Below are positions 8,581 through 17,223 of a DNA stretch of 64,000 bases, one piece after another. The DNA lies in assembly GCA_944321145.1 (NCBI GenBank), contig CALUKF010000010.1:1-64000 (forward strand). The letters run 5' to 3'. Both the position numbers and the translations under genes were made by a program. Every line of letters begins with the position of its first letter. Within the stretch, counting starts at the first letter, position 1. This DNA is from an uncultured Odoribacter sp. (lineage in GTDB: Bacteria; Bacteroidota; Bacteroidia; Bacteroidales; Marinifilaceae). A model generated the notes under the pieces. That model was not told the origin of the DNA and searched no databases. It saw only the letters and a list, made by a program, of their open reading frames with translations.

Positions 8581-9636
8581 ATGAGAAAAATATTATATGC
8601 TTTTTTGTTGATAGGAATAGCATGGGGGTGTGCGAAAGAAGATTCTATAGAACCCAAGTTGGAATTGCATAATTTGTATGTGATAACGGGAAACTCTACA
8701 GATTCTGTGCAAAAACGAATTTTCCAGATTTATGAGAAATACAATGTGCCTGTTTATTTTAACGATACTATTGCCAAAGAGTTTTTGAAAATCAATGTGT
8801 ATGGTGATACGGTATGGCGTTATGAGACTGTAGATATGGCATGGACATTTAGTGGGAATGAGGGGAGAACCTATTCGTATGGTTACATGACCGACCCGGC
8901 GGAACAGATGTTTGCTTTGGATGTAATTGAGAAATTCCTTTCTGATGTTGGGGAAGCACTTTATCCTTATTCCATTTTTGTAGCAGACAGTGCTGTGGCA
9001 GCGAATGCCCAAGGCAGTACCATTTGGAATGGCGGGGCTTTTTCTGTTGGTTATAAAACATTGTTGATGACGGGAAATTGGGAAGAGGAGAAAGAGTTTG
9101 TGTTGGAAAGACTGCCGTTTGAGATTGTCAAGTCCTCCTTGCAAAAGAAAATAGTCAACTACGAGGCACAATTGGAGTATTTTTATGGGGCTTCAAATGC
9201 AAGTTGGTATGATAAGGGGTGGGTAGGATTGACTGCAATTAATGATTATGATTTCTTTACTTTGTTTGATGCTTATTGGGAAGATCCATGGCAATATGAT
9301 GATTGGTGGGGTACTCCTCATAACCAAACATTCAATGGCAAGACTTATTATTTCCCGGATGAATTGGAATTGGCGCGGAATGATTTGCGTGCTGTGATGG
9401 GGCGTTATGGTTTCGTGAATGGAAGTACAATTAGCGGCATGAGTGGAATGAATACGCCACAGAATACTTCTGCTGATTTGGAAAACTTTATTAATGAGAT
9501 TTTGAATCACCCGGATGATTTTGAAACATTGTGGGGCAGTTCACCTTTGGTAATGGAGAAATATGAGATATTGATGAATATCATTGAAGGGGAAATGGGT
9601 GTTTATTTAAGAAATGATGAGACTGGAACTAATTAA
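8581..9636 (+). CDS. Lipoprotein, Mx1-like metallopeptidase fold lacking HExxH
   Basis: A 351-residue lipoprotein (Cys17, lipobox AWGC). Its order of features recalls the putative zinc-binding metallopeptidases (Mx1) often encoded after SusCD: an N-terminal KRIFQIYEKYNVPVYF block, a central helix, and a C-terminal KYEILMNIIEGEMGVYL block. Where the active members have HExxH, this protein appears to read FEIVK (about residues 180-184), so both zinc histidines are missing. It is likely a non-catalytic accessory, perhaps a binding protein of the SusCD complex. Family assignment is from memory of the pattern, so moderate confidence. Confidence 0.55.
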   Translation: MRKILYAFLLIGIAWGCAKEDSIEPKLELHNLYVITGNSTDSVQKRIFQIYEKYNVPVYFNDTIAKEFLKINVYGDTVWRYETVDMAWTFSGNEGRTYSYGYMTDPAEQMFALDVIEKFLSDVGEALYPYSIFVADSAVAANAQGSTIWNGGAFSVGYKTLLMTGNWEEEKEFVLERLPFEIVKSSLQKKIVNYEAQLEYFYGASNASWYDKGWVGLTAINDYDFFTLFDAYWEDPWQYDDWWGTPHNQTFNGKTYYFPDELELARNDLRAVMGRYGFVNGSTISGMSGMNTPQNTSADLENFINEILNHPDDFETLWGSSPLVMEKYEILMNIIEGEMGVYLRNDETGTN

Positions 9637-9648
9637 ACGTAGATAATT

Positions 9649-10656
9649 ATGAAACGATTTTTTATATTGGGAGTAATTTTAGCAGTATGTGCTTTTAACA
9701 ATGCCTGTTCGGATGACGATACTCCCGGTGCAATCATTCCGGAGGTAGCGACATCGACTTTTACAGATTCAGACGGGCAGGAATATCAATGTATTACCAT
9801 TGGCAATTTGACTTGGATGGCAGAGAATTTGAAAAGGCGTTTGGATGCCGGCTCTTTTGAAGGATGTCTTACTTGGGAAGAGGAAATTGGGCGTGTTTCC
9901 ATTCCGGGCAGTCTCGATGAACATTTGGAGCTTGTGAAGCAACCTTTCATCGATTCTGTTCGATATGCGTTGGATAATGGGATTATTACAAATGAAGGGT
10001 ATGAAGGTAATCCTATTTTTGCCCAACCTGTAAATGCGATTAGGACGAGCATTAATAATTTTGAAAAAGGGAGAATCCCAACGATTGAAGAGATTTTAAA
10101 TAGTGCAATAAATTTTACTGAAGCATACAACCAGCTTTTGTCTATTTGCGCAAACTTATCACCTTTAGTGGAGCCTTTAGTTGCTGAGAGCACATTTGAA
10201 GAAGCAGAAAGCAGTAATGGCAATTATGTAGAAAAGTACGGCTATCTTTATACCTACATAGCTGCAGAACAGGCAATCCCTGAAGGTTGGCGTTTACCGA
10301 CTGATGAAGATTGGAAGAGTCTGGAAACGGCTTTGGGCATGTTGCCGGAGGATTTGGATATTTTGGATGAATGGCGCGGTAATGGACAAGGCGATGTGCT
10401 GAAGGAAGGTGGTTGTGGCTTTGACGTATTATTTGGCGGAAGCCGGATGTATGGTAATTTTGCAGGAGTTGGCAAGTCACCTTATGTAGATAAGGGCAGT
10501 TATGAGTGCTTTTGGACTTCTACGCCTTATATGCAAAATGACTCAACGGAATTAGCCATTACGCGTGGATTCAGTGTTTTTAGCAATGGTATATTGAGGG
10601 GTACTTCTGACAAAACGGCAGCTTACCATGTTCGTTGCGTGAAAGATGCAAACTAA
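9649..10656 (+). CDS. FISUMP-domain lipoprotein
   Basis: A 335-residue lipoprotein (Cys20 after FNNA). It starts the domain with TFTDSDGQEYQCITIGN followed by LTWMAENLK and ends with YHVRCVKD, the beginning and end of the FISUMP (Fibrobacter succinogenes major paralogous) domain. A long helical insertion (about residues 80-190) splits it, and GWRLPTDEDWKSLE is the conserved central block. The function of FISUMP proteins is not settled; they are surface-exposed in Bacteroidetes. Cotranscribed with the SusCD genes (12-base gap), so probably part of the same surface assembly. Confidence 0.8.
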   Translation: MKRFFILGVILAVCAFNNACSDDDTPGAIIPEVATSTFTDSDGQEYQCITIGNLTWMAENLKRRLDAGSFEGCLTWEEEIGRVSIPGSLDEHLELVKQPFIDSVRYALDNGIITNEGYEGNPIFAQPVNAIRTSINNFEKGRIPTIEEILNSAINFTEAYNQLLSICANLSPLVEPLVAESTFEEAESSNGNYVEKYGYLYTYIAAEQAIPEGWRLPTDEDWKSLETALGMLPEDLDILDEWRGNGQGDVLKEGGCGFDVLFGGSRMYGNFAGVGKSPYVDKGSYECFWTSTPYMQNDSTELAITRGFSVFSNGILRGTSDKTAAYHVRCVKDAN

Positions 10657-10662
10657 AATAGC

Positions 10663-12807
10663 ATGAAAGTAAACAGATTCTCTTTTTTATTAGTTGTTTT
10701 ATTCCTTGGGCATACAAATCTGTATGCCCAAGTTCAAGAAAGCATGTATGGTGACGCGGTGAAGGCGGACATACAGGTAGATTACGTGTTTTCGTATGAA
10801 GAAGCCTTGAAAAAGGCGAAGGCGGAGCATAAGCCCATCTTCTTCAACTGTTTTTCAGATTGGGCAGTGCCTTGCCATGCCATGAACCAGCAGGTGTTTT
10901 CCAACCGTGAGTTTGGGGAGTGGCTGAACACTCATTTTGTGAACCTTTGGGTGGAGATGACCACGGAGGAGGGGATGGCATTGGGGAAACGCTATGGGGT
11001 GGAGTCTATGCCCTATTATTTGGTGCTGGATGAGAAGGGCGAGGTGGTGCATCGGTTGGCTTCCGGGACGGCTTTGCCGGAGTTTCAGCGGCGGGTGGCT
11101 TGCGCGTTGGAGGAAAAGACTTCTTACCGGGGAATGAACGCTGCCTATGCGGCAGGCAAGCATGATAAGAAATTCCTCCGCAATTATGCTCTGGTGCTGC
11201 GCTGGGCGGGCGAAGAGGAGAAGTATGAGGAGATTGCCGGCGAGTATTTCCGGATGCTGAAGCCGGCGCAATGGAGCAAGGCGGAGAATTGGCAAATTTT
11301 CTTCGACCGCATGAAGCAGCCGGATTCGTTGCTGGTGGATTACCTTTTCGCGCACAAGGCGGATTTCGTGAAGGAGAACGGGGCGGAGGTGGTAAACAAT
11401 GCGATTGTCTCCCTGTATTATGCCGATGCGATGGCGTATGCAGCCGGCAGCAAGCCTTATAGCCGGGCGGCAGGATTGGAGGTTTTTACGCAATTGCAGA
11501 AGGGGAACATTCCCGACACGAATGATGTGTATAAGTTTCTGGAAATCGCATCCTTGAGGCATGCCAAGAAGTATGCGGAAATGTTGGATTACCTCTCTGC
11601 CCACATCGGACGGATGGACAGCCGCGTGGCGGAACTTTTGGACATGTCGTTGGGCAATTTGCCGGAAATCACGCCGGAGGGCAGAAAGCAGGTGGCGGCT
11701 TATTTGCAGAAACGCATGGAGGGGGGCGACGATTACACCGTGAAGCATTACAGCCGATTGGTAGACAATATTCTGAATTTCAAAGGCATGGTTTTCGAGG
11801 AGCTTTCTTTGCAAGAGGCGTTGGACAAGGCGGGACGCGAGGGCAAGCGGGTGTTCATGGATTGCTACACCACGTGGTGCGGACCTTGCAAGATGATGGA
11901 TGCCCAGGTGTTCCCGCAGGCAGTGGCAGGGGAATTTTGCCGTGAATACTGCGTGTGCATCAAGGTGGACATGGAGAAAGGCGAGGGACCGGAGATTGCC
12001 CGCCGTTACGGCGTGAATGCTTTCCCGACCATGATGCTCTTAGACCCGGACGGCACGGTGGTGTGCCGCATGGTGGGGGCAAGGGACGTTGTGAATTTCA
12101 TGACTGTATTGCGGCGGAGCCTGAATGCCGGTTTCAATTACTCGCTGCTGAAAGAGCAATATGCGGCGGGCGAGCGTTCGGCGGATTTCATGAGCCGCTA
12201 TTACCTGACGATGTACGATGCCGGCGAAGTGGACGACACGGAGGAAATACGGCGTTTTTTAGTATCTTTGCAGGACAGTGCCGTTTACACGCCGGAAGTG
12301 TGGTTCTTGTACCAAGCAGTGCCGTATACGCCTGAGAGCCGTGAGTTTGCCTATTTGTTGCAACACCGTGAGGCGTTTGCCGACACCTTGGGCATGGAGC
12401 AGGTGGAGCGGGCGTTCCAGAACGTGGTTTTCCCCGTGTATGTCGATTGGCTGTTGGGACAGGGCGACCGCAATGCGCTGGAAGCCTGCCGCGAGGTGTT
12501 GCAGGAAGCCGGTTTGCCCGAGGTGAACGGCTTGTTGCTCTTGGACAGGCTGACGGTGGCATACGAGGCGAAGGACTTTGCCGTGCTGATGGAGATTTAC
12601 GGGCAGCAGGTGGCAGCGGTTGCTGATGCCAGGCTGCGGCTGAACCTGGACGCGCTGTTGGAAGTCTTTGCAAAGGAGGCGCCGGAGGACGTGCAACGCG
12701 AAGCGTTGGAATATGTGAAGGAGGCATTGGGCACGGCTCAGCCGGGAGCTATTGCGAAGTACTCGGATTTGGTAACTGTTTTAACGAAATATGTAGAAGA
12801 AAAATGA
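10663..12807 (+). CDS. Double thioredoxin-fold secreted protein
   Basis: 714 residues: signal peptide (1-22), a thioredoxin-like domain at about 40-150, a helical linker, a second thioredoxin-like domain at about 378-490, and a long helical C-terminal region. The second domain has an intact WCGPC (Cys406/Cys409) and a cis-proline in AFPTMM. The first has WAVPC (residues 67-71), having lost the first cysteine, so it cannot run a dithiol exchange; Cys63 lies nearby. Likely periplasmic disulfide reductase or isomerase acting on imported protein substrates. Its stop overlaps the next ATG by 4 bases (ATGA), implying translational coupling. Confidence 0.85.
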   Translation: MKVNRFSFLLVVLFLGHTNLYAQVQESMYGDAVKADIQVDYVFSYEEALKKAKAEHKPIFFNCFSDWAVPCHAMNQQVFSNREFGEWLNTHFVNLWVEMTTEEGMALGKRYGVESMPYYLVLDEKGEVVHRLASGTALPEFQRRVACALEEKTSYRGMNAAYAAGKHDKKFLRNYALVLRWAGEEEKYEEIAGEYFRMLKPAQWSKAENWQIFFDRMKQPDSLLVDYLFAHKADFVKENGAEVVNNAIVSLYYADAMAYAAGSKPYSRAAGLEVFTQLQKGNIPDTNDVYKFLEIASLRHAKKYAEMLDYLSAHIGRMDSRVAELLDMSLGNLPEITPEGRKQVAAYLQKRMEGGDDYTVKHYSRLVDNILNFKGMVFEELSLQEALDKAGREGKRVFMDCYTTWCGPCKMMDAQVFPQAVAGEFCREYCVCIKVDMEKGEGPEIARRYGVNAFPTMMLLDPDGTVVCRMVGARDVVNFMTVLRRSLNAGFNYSLLKEQYAAGERSADFMSRYYLTMYDAGEVDDTEEIRRFLVSLQDSAVYTPEVWFLYQAVPYTPESREFAYLLQHREAFADTLGMEQVERAFQNVVFPVYVDWLLGQGDRNALEACREVLQEAGLPEVNGLLLLDRLTVAYEAKDFAVLMEIYGQQVAAVADARLRLNLDALLEVFAKEAPEDVQREALEYVKEALGTAQPGAIAKYSDLVTVLTKYVEEK

Positions 12808-13937
12808 GAAAGATTATCATCATCGCCGCATTGTTGTTGGGCATGGCAGGAGTTTGCCACGCCGGTTTTTACACGCGGATTCCCTACCAGAACGTGGCAG
12901 GGAAAATGCAGGTCAAGGTGTCGGTCGGGGGAGTGGAGGGGACGTTTATATTCGATACCGGGGCGCCGGTGTGCCTGACGCACACTTTTGCCCGGAAGGT
13001 GAATCTCACGAAGATTCAGGAAATGAGGTTCGTGGACTCCAACGGTCAGGAATTTACGCAAGATTTGTACCTGCTGGATGCCCTGAAAGTGAGCGACACG
13101 GAGTTTACAAAGGTGCAGGCGGTGGTGTTCGAGGAGGGGAACATGGTGGAGCAGATGGGGATAGACGGTGTGTTGGGGTACACCCTTTTCGGCTCGCATA
13201 TTGTGGAGCTGGACGCTGCAAACCAGGAGATTATCATCTCGGACATGGAGGAGCGATTCCCCCTCAAGGCGGAATACGCCAGCCGCATGCTGAGTGCGGA
13301 TTACACGCCGATGATTGAATGGAAGGTCGGGGGCGTGGTGGCAGACACCGTGCTTTTTGATTCCGGGGCTGCCGGGTTTTGGGATGTGTCGGAGACGAAA
13401 TACATGCAGTTGAAGAAGCAAGGCTTGGTGGAGCAACTGAGCCGTGGCGAGGGTATCATCTCTTTCGGGGCGGCCGGCTTGGAGGAGAGCACCGTGCGCT
13501 ACCGCCTGAAAGCCGGCGAGGTGGGCATCGGCGCAGCCCGTTTCCGGAATGTGACGGCAGAGACTACGACCGGCATGTCCCGTGTGGGTACCGATTTGCT
13601 GTATTATGGCAAGGTGGTGATGGACTACCGCAAGCGCATGTTCTATTTCATCCCGAACCAGCCGGACGCTGTGCCTGACATGTACCGCAAGACTTGGAAC
13701 GTGGAAATCACCGTCATGGGGGATTACCTGACGGCGGGTTTCATCTGGGAAAGTGCGGCGAAAGACCTTTCCGGCGGCGAGCGCATCGTGGCGGTCAATG
13801 GCAAACGCTTCGACAAGGTGGACATGTACGAAGCCATGACCACCAACCTCGTGAACCTCACGGGCGACGAGGCAACCATCACCGTCCTCGACAAGCAGAC
13901 CGGCAAGGAACGCGACGTGAAAATCCATTTGGAGTAA
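12804..13937 (+). CDS. Retropepsin-like aspartyl protease with PDZ domain
   Basis: 377 residues with a signal peptide (1-20). Two pepsin-like half-sites are visible: FDTGAP at 50-55 and FDSGAA at 185-190, so both lobes carry a D-T/S-G catalytic triad within one chain. A PDZ-like domain occupies about 290-375 (SGGERIVAVNGKRFDKVDMYE). Such Bacteroidetes proteins act in the periplasm or at the surface as proteases. Last gene of the operon, coupled to the thioredoxin protein by a 4-base overlap and followed by a strong terminator. Together these support a protein or peptide target for the locus. Confidence 0.85.
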   Translation: MRKIIIIAALLLGMAGVCHAGFYTRIPYQNVAGKMQVKVSVGGVEGTFIFDTGAPVCLTHTFARKVNLTKIQEMRFVDSNGQEFTQDLYLLDALKVSDTEFTKVQAVVFEEGNMVEQMGIDGVLGYTLFGSHIVELDAANQEIIISDMEERFPLKAEYASRMLSADYTPMIEWKVGGVVADTVLFDSGAAGFWDVSETKYMQLKKQGLVEQLSRGEGIISFGAAGLEESTVRYRLKAGEVGIGAARFRNVTAETTTGMSRVGTDLLYYGKVVMDYRKRMFYFIPNQPDAVPDMYRKTWNVEITVMGDYLTAGFIWESAAKDLSGGERIVAVNGKRFDKVDMYEAMTTNLVNLTGDEATITVLDKQTGKERDVKIHLE

Positions 13938-13956
13938 GCCGGGTGCAGGATAAAAT

Positions 13957-13994
13957 AAAGCAGGGCGGCATCCTCAGAGGTTCCGCCCTGCTTT
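13957..13994 (+). terminator. Intrinsic terminator of the SusCD operon
   Basis: A 12-bp stem AAAGCAGGGCGG / CCGCCCTGCTTT with T-rich downstream bases, 20 bases after the protease stop. The A-rich left flank means it could also work from the opposite strand. Confidence 0.85.
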
Positions 13995-14020
13995 TGTTAT
14001 GTTCGTACCCTATTTCGTCA

Positions 14021-14074
14021 GTCCGGATTTGCAATCCGGACTATTTGATTTACAAGCGGATTGCAAATCCGCTT
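14021..14074. repeat. REP-like pair of perfect inverted palindromes
   Basis: Two 21-base palindromes, each with 9-bp arms and a 3-base loop: GTCCGGATT-TGC-AATCCGGAC (14021-14041) and AAGCGGATT-GCA-AATCCGCTT (14054-14074), 12 bases apart. Their cores GGATTTGCAATCC and GGATTGCAAATCC are reverse complements, so the units face each other as in bacterial REP doublets. Confidence 0.7.
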
Positions 14075-14082
14075 GAACGTTG

Positions 14083-14141
14083 GAAGCTCCTTCTCTAAGC
14101 TTGGGGAGGTGGCTGCGAAGCAGACGGAGGAGTATGAAAGC
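14083..14141 (+). repeat. Hairpin repeat element, copy A
   Basis: About 59 bases with the order: degenerate CTCC..GGAG dyad, a small CTGC-GAA-GCAG hairpin, and GACGGAGGAGTATGA. Matches 15803-15861 with about nine changes, and the reverse complement of 15736-15787. The large dyad has decayed here, but the small hairpin keeps pairing. Confidence 0.65.
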
Positions 14142-14196
14142 ATTTTGATACAGCCCCTTTGCTTTATTCGTACCCTATTTGCGCCCAAATCACGGT

Positions 14197-14260
14197 CTGC
14201 TCCCGTGTCATCCTCCATTCCCCTTTCATGATTCTTTCTTCCTGCGCCCATTCAAATCGG
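14197..14260 (+). repeat. 64-base dispersed repeat, copy 1
   Basis: Matches 42485-42548 at about 55 of 64 positions, including CTTTCTTCCTGCGCCCA. Noncoding in both places. A nearby segment (about 14275-14301) resembles the reverse complement of 42299-42325, so the two sites share pieces in different arrangements. Confidence 0.6.
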
Positions 14261-14322
14261 GCGAGGACTGGGGAATAACCACCAGTGAACCGGTAGTGTC
14301 CCCTGAACAGACCTTGATACCC

Positions 14323-15678
14323 CTACCTAATCTCCGGGAGGTCGATGCCTTTGATTTTGCGGTAGAGGTTGAGGGCGTAGGAATCGGTCATGCCGGAGAC
14401 GTAGTCCACGACGGTCTGGATTTTGGTGTAGATGGAGTCGTCGGGGTGGACGCGGTATTGTTCGGGCATGACGGAGAGGAGGTTGCGGGCGTAGTAGGTC
14501 TCGGGCTTCAGGATAGCGTCGGAGTATTCCTTGAGGATGGTGCCGAGGATTTTGAAGCCGGCGATTTGGATTTGCGTTACGATGCCCGTGTGGTAGATGC
14601 GCTCGTAGGCGAGGCGGGTGCAGGCGTCGTAGGCATCGCGGACGGTGCCTTCGAGGTGCTTGATGAGGCTGCCGCTGAATTCGCCTTCCATGATGGCGTC
14701 GTAGTTGCGGCAGAAGATGTCGGCGCAGGCAACGGTGAGTTTGTTGATGATGCCGGCACGGAGGAAGGCGATGCGCTCGTTCTTGTCGGTGACGGTCTTG
14801 AAGGTGCGGGCGAAGGTCTTGAAGGCTTCGCGCTCTTCGTTGCGGTCGTAGAAGTTCATGAGGATGTGCTCCGTCTCGTCGTAGGAGAGGATGCGCAGTT
14901 TGTGGGAGTCCTCGATGTCCATGATTTGGTAGCAGATGTCGTCTGCCGCTTCGACCAGGTAGACGAGCGGATGGCGGACGTATTGGAGCGGATGCTCGGA
15001 GAGTTGCCGGATGCCCAGTTTTTCAGCCACGAGGCGGTAAATGTCCTTTTCGCTCTGGAAGAAGCCGTATTTGAAGCCTTTGGGATTGGCTTTGGTGGAC
15101 TCGAAGGGGTATTTCACGATGGTCGCCAGCGTGGTGTAGGTCATGGTGTAACCGCCGGGGCGGCGCCCGTTGAAATTGTGTGTCAATAACCTGAAGGTAT
15201 TGGCATTGCCTTCGAAGTGGCTGAGGTCGTTCCATTCCTCGTCGGAGAGGAGCTTTTTGAGGTAGCGACCTTCGCCTTCGCTGAAGAAGTAGGAGATGGC
15301 TTCCTCGCCGGAATGCCCGAAAGGCGGGTTGCCGAGGTCGTGCGCCAGGCAGCCGGTGCTGACGATGGTGCCGATTTCTTCGAGCAGTTCGGGGTTGTCG
15401 AGCCGGACTTGCTGCTGGATGAGGAATTGCCTGATTTTGTTGCCGAGGGAACGCCCTACGCTTGCCACTTCCAAGCTGTGGGTAAGCCGGTTGTGGACGA
15501 AGATATTACCCGGAAGCGGGAATACTTGCGTCTTGTTCTGCAACCGTCGGAAGGGGGAGGAGAAGATGAGCCGGTCATAATCCCTTTGGAATTGCGAGCG
15601 GTCGTGGGATTGGAAAAGCGACGTGGAATGGCCGGGTTGGTATCGGCGGGCGGAGAGCAGGTTGTTCCAGTTCATCAT
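14323..15678 (-). CDS. dgt: dGTPase / HD-domain dNTP triphosphohydrolase
   Basis: About 451 residues from the MMNWNN start. It hydrolyses dGTP (or other dNTPs) to the nucleoside and triphosphate, controlling dNTP pools and limiting foreign DNA. The HD metal site is visible: RLTHSLEV with His67, then LAHDLGNPPFGH with His113-Asp114, the Dgt signature. Length fits family members (about 440-505). There is no clear Shine-Dalgarno, as is common in Bacteroidetes. Same strand as the CoA-transferase gene but separated from it by a repeat-filled 220 bases, so it is probably independently transcribed. Confidence 0.92.
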   Translation of the reverse strand: MMNWNNLLSARRYQPGHSTSLFQSHDRSQFQRDYDRLIFSSPFRRLQNKTQVFPLPGNIFVHNRLTHSLEVASVGRSLGNKIRQFLIQQQVRLDNPELLEEIGTIVSTGCLAHDLGNPPFGHSGEEAISYFFSEGEGRYLKKLLSDEEWNDLSHFEGNANTFRLLTHNFNGRRPGGYTMTYTTLATIVKYPFESTKANPKGFKYGFFQSEKDIYRLVAEKLGIRQLSEHPLQYVRHPLVYLVEAADDICYQIMDIEDSHKLRILSYDETEHILMNFYDRNEEREAFKTFARTFKTVTDKNERIAFLRAGIINKLTVACADIFCRNYDAIMEGEFSGSLIKHLEGTVRDAYDACTRLAYERIYHTGIVTQIQIAGFKILGTILKEYSDAILKPETYYARNLLSVMPEQYRVHPDDSIYTKIQTVVDYVSGMTDSYALNLYRKIKGIDLPEIR

Positions 15679-15735
15679 AATAGGCAATGTGTTTTGAAGT
15701 GGAAAAGGCGTGTCGGAATGGCTTCTTTGATTTTT

Positions 15736-15787
15736 TCATACTCCCTCCCCCCTTCGGGGTACTCCCCCTATCTTAGGGGGAGAGTTT
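15736..15787 (-). repeat. Hairpin repeat element, copy B (inverted)
   Basis: Reverse complement of the element at 15803. It includes the perfect dyad CTCCCCCTA-TCT-TAGGGGGAG (15762-15782) and, on the minus strand, a CCCC-GAA-GGGG small hairpin and GGAGTATGA. Faces copy C across 15 bases. Confidence 0.7.
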
Positions 15788-15802
15788 AAAATGCTTGGCA
15801 TT

Positions 15803-15861
15803 CAAGCTCCTCCCCTAAGATAGGGGAGGTGGACGCGAAGCGGACGGAGGAGTATGACAGC
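15803..15861 (+). repeat. Hairpin repeat element, copy C
   Basis: Best-preserved copy: perfect dyad CCTCCCCTA-AGA-TAGGGGAGG (15809-15829), then CGC-GAA-GCG, then GACGGAGGAGTATGA. Lies just downstream of the CoA-transferase stop, where with copy B it could form a bidirectional terminator-like structure. Confidence 0.7.
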
Positions 15862-15897
15862 CATTCAGGCACTGCCTTTCCTATTTAATTATATACT

Positions 15898-17205
15898 TTA
15901 TTTTGTCACGAAGTGGAAGTGGCTTCCGAAGCGTTCGAAAGCGGCTTTGTCCAGTTCTTCGCGGCATTGCGGTGCTGCGATGTTTATCAACGCTTTGGCG
16001 CGGTCTTGCATCGTCTTGCCATAGAGGTCGGCAACGCCGTATTCCGTTACCACGTAGTGTACGTCGAAACGGGTGGTCACGACTCCGGCTCCGTTGAGGA
16101 GGGTCGGGCTGATTTTGCTGATGCCTTTGGCAGTCACTGCCGGCATGGCGATGATGGGTTTGCCGCCTTCGCTGGCTGCTGCGCCACGGATGAAGTCCAA
16201 CTGCCCGCCGCAACCGCTGTAGAACTTGCAACCCAGTGAATCGGCGTTCACCTGTCCGGTGAGGTCAATGGAGAGGGCGGAATTGATGGCGGTCATTTTC
16301 GGCTGCTGGGCAATGATTTGCGGGTCGTTGGTGTAGCCCACGTCCATCATGGCAACGGCAGGATTGTCATCGATGAATTCATATACTTCCTTGGAACCCA
16401 TGAGGAAGGTGGATACCAATTTGCCTTTGTCGAACTTCTTGTTCCGGTTGTTGATAACCCCTTTGTAGTAAAGCGGGAGCACGCCGTCGGCAAACATTTC
16501 GGTGTGGATACCGAGGTTCTTGTGGTTGCCGAGCTGTGAAAGCACGGCGTTGGGGATAGCCCCGATGCCCATTTGCAGGCAGGCGCCGTCTTCGATGAGG
16601 GCTGCACAGTTCTTGCCGATTTGGATATCCTGCTCGGTGGGTTGTGCCGGTTTTGCCTCAATCAGCGGGGTATCGTCCTCGCAGAAGATGTCAATGTCCG
16701 AGAGGCGGATGATGGCATCTCCCCATGCACGCGGCACGTGGGGGTTGATGACGGCGATGACGGTCTTGGCGTTCTGCACGGCTGCCAGGGTGGCGTCCAC
16801 AGAGGTACCCATGGATACATACCCGTGTTTGTCGGGCGGGCACACTTGAATCATGGCAACGTCCACGGGGGTGATGCCCATGCGGATGAGCTTCTGCGTC
16901 TCGCTCAGGTGGACGGGGATGTAGTCAGCCCAGCCGTCCTGCGTGGCTTTGCGCACGTTGTGTCCCACGAAGAAGGATTCCAGCTGGAATACGCCTTCAA
17001 ACTCCTGTTCGGCGTAGGGCGCGCTGCCTTCCGTGTGGAGGTGCTGGATTTTCACATTTTTGAGTTCACCGGCACGTCCGCGTGCGCAGAGCGCCTGGAT
17101 GAGTCCCTGCGGAGCGCAGGCAACGCTGTGGATATGGATGCGGTCGCCGGACTTTACGACTTTGACCGCTTCCTCGAATGATACTGTTTTGATACCGTTG
17201 TACAT
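15898..17205 (-). CDS. Acetyl-CoA hydrolase/transferase family CoA-transferase (butyrate or 4-hydroxybutyrate type)
   Basis: 435 residues, the size of Cat1/AbfT-type class I CoA-transferases. The catalytic glutamate is Glu236 in GIHTEMFADG, matching the GIHSEMF motif of 4-hydroxybutyrate and butyryl-CoA:acetate CoA-transferases; glycine-rich QMGIGAIPNA precedes it. It moves CoA between acetate and butyryl-, succinyl- or 4-hydroxybutyryl-CoA in fermentative energy metabolism. Exact acyl specificity cannot be read from the sequence. Encoded on the minus strand 18 bases after a TlpA-like thioredoxin gene, perhaps by read-through. Confidence 0.85.
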   Translation of the reverse strand: MYNGIKTVSFEEAVKVVKSGDRIHIHSVACAPQGLIQALCARGRAGELKNVKIQHLHTEGSAPYAEQEFEGVFQLESFFVGHNVRKATQDGWADYIPVHLSETQKLIRMGITPVDVAMIQVCPPDKHGYVSMGTSVDATLAAVQNAKTVIAVINPHVPRAWGDAIIRLSDIDIFCEDDTPLIEAKPAQPTEQDIQIGKNCAALIEDGACLQMGIGAIPNAVLSQLGNHKNLGIHTEMFADGVLPLYYKGVINNRNKKFDKGKLVSTFLMGSKEVYEFIDDNPAVAMMDVGYTNDPQIIAQQPKMTAINSALSIDLTGQVNADSLGCKFYSGCGGQLDFIRGAAASEGGKPIIAMPAVTAKGISKISPTLLNGAGVVTTRFDVHYVVTEYGVADLYGKTMQDRAKALINIAAPQCREELDKAAFERFGSHFHFVTK

Positions 17206-17223
17206 TTCTGTGTATTTTTAATG

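Larger units (their letters stand above)
13938..14322. other. Repeat-rich intergenic region
   Basis: 385 bases between the protease operon and the convergent dgt gene. It holds the terminator, a pair of perfect palindromes (14021-14074), one copy of a hairpin element shared with 15.7-15.9 kb, the phrase TTCGTACCCTATTT repeated at about 14002 and 14168, and a 64-base sequence found again at 42485. No gene seen. Confidence 0.7.

Noticed and set aside
14179..15189. 336-codon plus-strand frame in the dgt region
   Set aside because: Antisense to dgt; composition Val/Gly/Asp-rich and no homology.
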